Of a DNA stretch of 64,000 nucleotides, positions 63,785 through 64,000 are shown one piece after another (position 1 is the first letter of the stretch; each line of letters begins with the position of its first letter). This stretch comes from Neptunomonas qingdaonensis (GTDB taxonomy: Bacteria; Pseudomonadota; Gammaproteobacteria; Pseudomonadales; Balneatricaceae), in the NCBI RefSeq assembly GCF_900113275.1, contig NZ_FOOU01000001.1, positions 582,283 to 646,282 on the forward strand. Reading direction: 5' to 3'. A program made the translations under genes and the position numbers. The notes under the pieces are model-generated. The model was not told where the DNA came from. It saw nothing but the letters and a program-made list of their open reading frames with translations, and did not search any database.

Positions 63785-64000
63785 ATGACCTTCTTTCAAC
63801 ACCCCGCCGCATTTCAAGAAGCACAACGCCGTATTCAATACGCAAGGGAAACCGAAGCAACATTACTTGATTTGAGTAATCTAAGGTTGCGTGTTCTACC
63901 TCCATTAGAAGGATTACGTCAGATTGCTTCGCTGGATTTAAGCGGGAGTGACGCTTTAGCCAGCCTGAGCGGCCTTGAGGCACTGACTCAACTGACCTCG
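63785..64000 (+). CDS. N-terminus of a leucine-rich-repeat protein (partial)
   Basis: The frame from the ATG at 63785 (or 63773) is open for 72 codons to the window edge. After a helical start (AAFQEAQRRIQYARETEATL), leucine-rich repeats begin: LDLSNLRLRVLPPLEGLRQI, then LDLSGSDALASLSGLEALTQ. A bacterial protein with this start is usually a Roco-type (LRR-Roc-COR) or other LRR-signalling protein; such proteins are candidates for defence or regulation, but the downstream domains are not seen here. First large cargo gene behind the IS. Confidence 0.7.
   Translation, partial: MTFFQHPAAFQEAQRRIQYARETEATLLDLSNLRLRVLPPLEGLRQIASLDLSGSDALASLSGLEALTQLTS

Larger units (their letters stand above)
55738..64000 (+). 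mobile_element. Tn7-like transposon attached to parE (partial)
   Basis: A Tn7-like element from its tnsA-side end, two bases after the parE stop, to beyond the window. The end begins TGT, as in Tn7, and carries TnsB-type repeats with a 21-base period. The core genes tnsA, tnsB, tnsC and tniQ follow in one direction, then an IS21-type insertion and cargo. GTAGT (55733-55737) would be the 5-bp target duplication copy on this side. The orientation (transposase end next to the recognised gene) matches Tn7 at glmS. The other end is not in the window, so length and total cargo are unknown. Confidence 0.92.

Overview
The window is a stretch of gammaproteobacterial chromosome, most like a marine Oceanospirillales-type bacterium. 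The grounds are the gene order (fur-recN-grpE-dnaK-dnaJ-dapB, ffh-rpsP-rimM-trmD-rplS, xerD-dsbC-hom-thrC-recJ, nudF-yqiB-cpdA-yqiA-parE), a two-piece-free tmRNA with tag ANDDNYALAA, and a Na+-type transporter and rotary ATPase. The genus is inference; no rRNA or tRNA gene lies in the window. || Layout. (1) 1-9.4 kb: accessory DNA next to the 3' end of the tmRNA gene: an usher-like outer-membrane protein with a tiny signal-peptide ORF in front and a partial secreted-looking ORF behind, a membrane diguanylate cyclase, several unknown small or membrane proteins, a LysM remnant and a YefM-YoeB toxin-antitoxin pair with its operator. (2) 9.4-22.6 kb: core genes ssrA-smpB, an SNF-type Na+ symporter, ratA-rnfH, bamE, fur, recN with a LexA box, grpE-dnaK-dnaJ with sigma-32-type promoters, cysE and dapB. 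(3) 22.8-30.4 kb: a seven-gene V/A-type rotary ATPase operon in the order B-D-I-K-E-C-like(DUF2764)-A, a rotated version of the usual bacterial order, whose K subunit carries the residues that bind Na+ in Enterococcus hirae. (4) 30.5-53.8 kb: core metabolism, translation and repair genes plus a large multidomain GGDEF-EAL protein. (5) 53.8-55.7 kb: parE, last gene of the nudF-parE cluster. || (6) 55,738 to the end of the window: a Tn7-like transposon. Its tnsA-side end starts with TGT two bases after the parE stop codon and carries a 21-bp-period array of TnsB-type repeats; the third overlaps a good promoter for tnsA-tnsB-tnsC-tniQ. The four genes overlap or nearly touch and read away from parE, as in Tn7 next to glmS. 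The single TniQ/TnsD-family protein is short (339 residues). Behind it, an IS21-family insertion sequence (60,696-63,284) is inserted with a perfect 5-bp target duplication (CTTGC). Cargo then begins with a 68-residue orphan Xre/MbcA/ParS toxin-binding domain and the start of a leucine-rich-repeat protein that runs off the window. The far end of the transposon, and parC, which normally follows parE, lie beyond 64,000. || The most interesting items are the parE-attached Tn7-like element with its compact targeting protein and probable defence-type cargo, the permuted and probably Na+-coupled V/A-ATPase operon, and the small unannotated ORFs around the usher gene.
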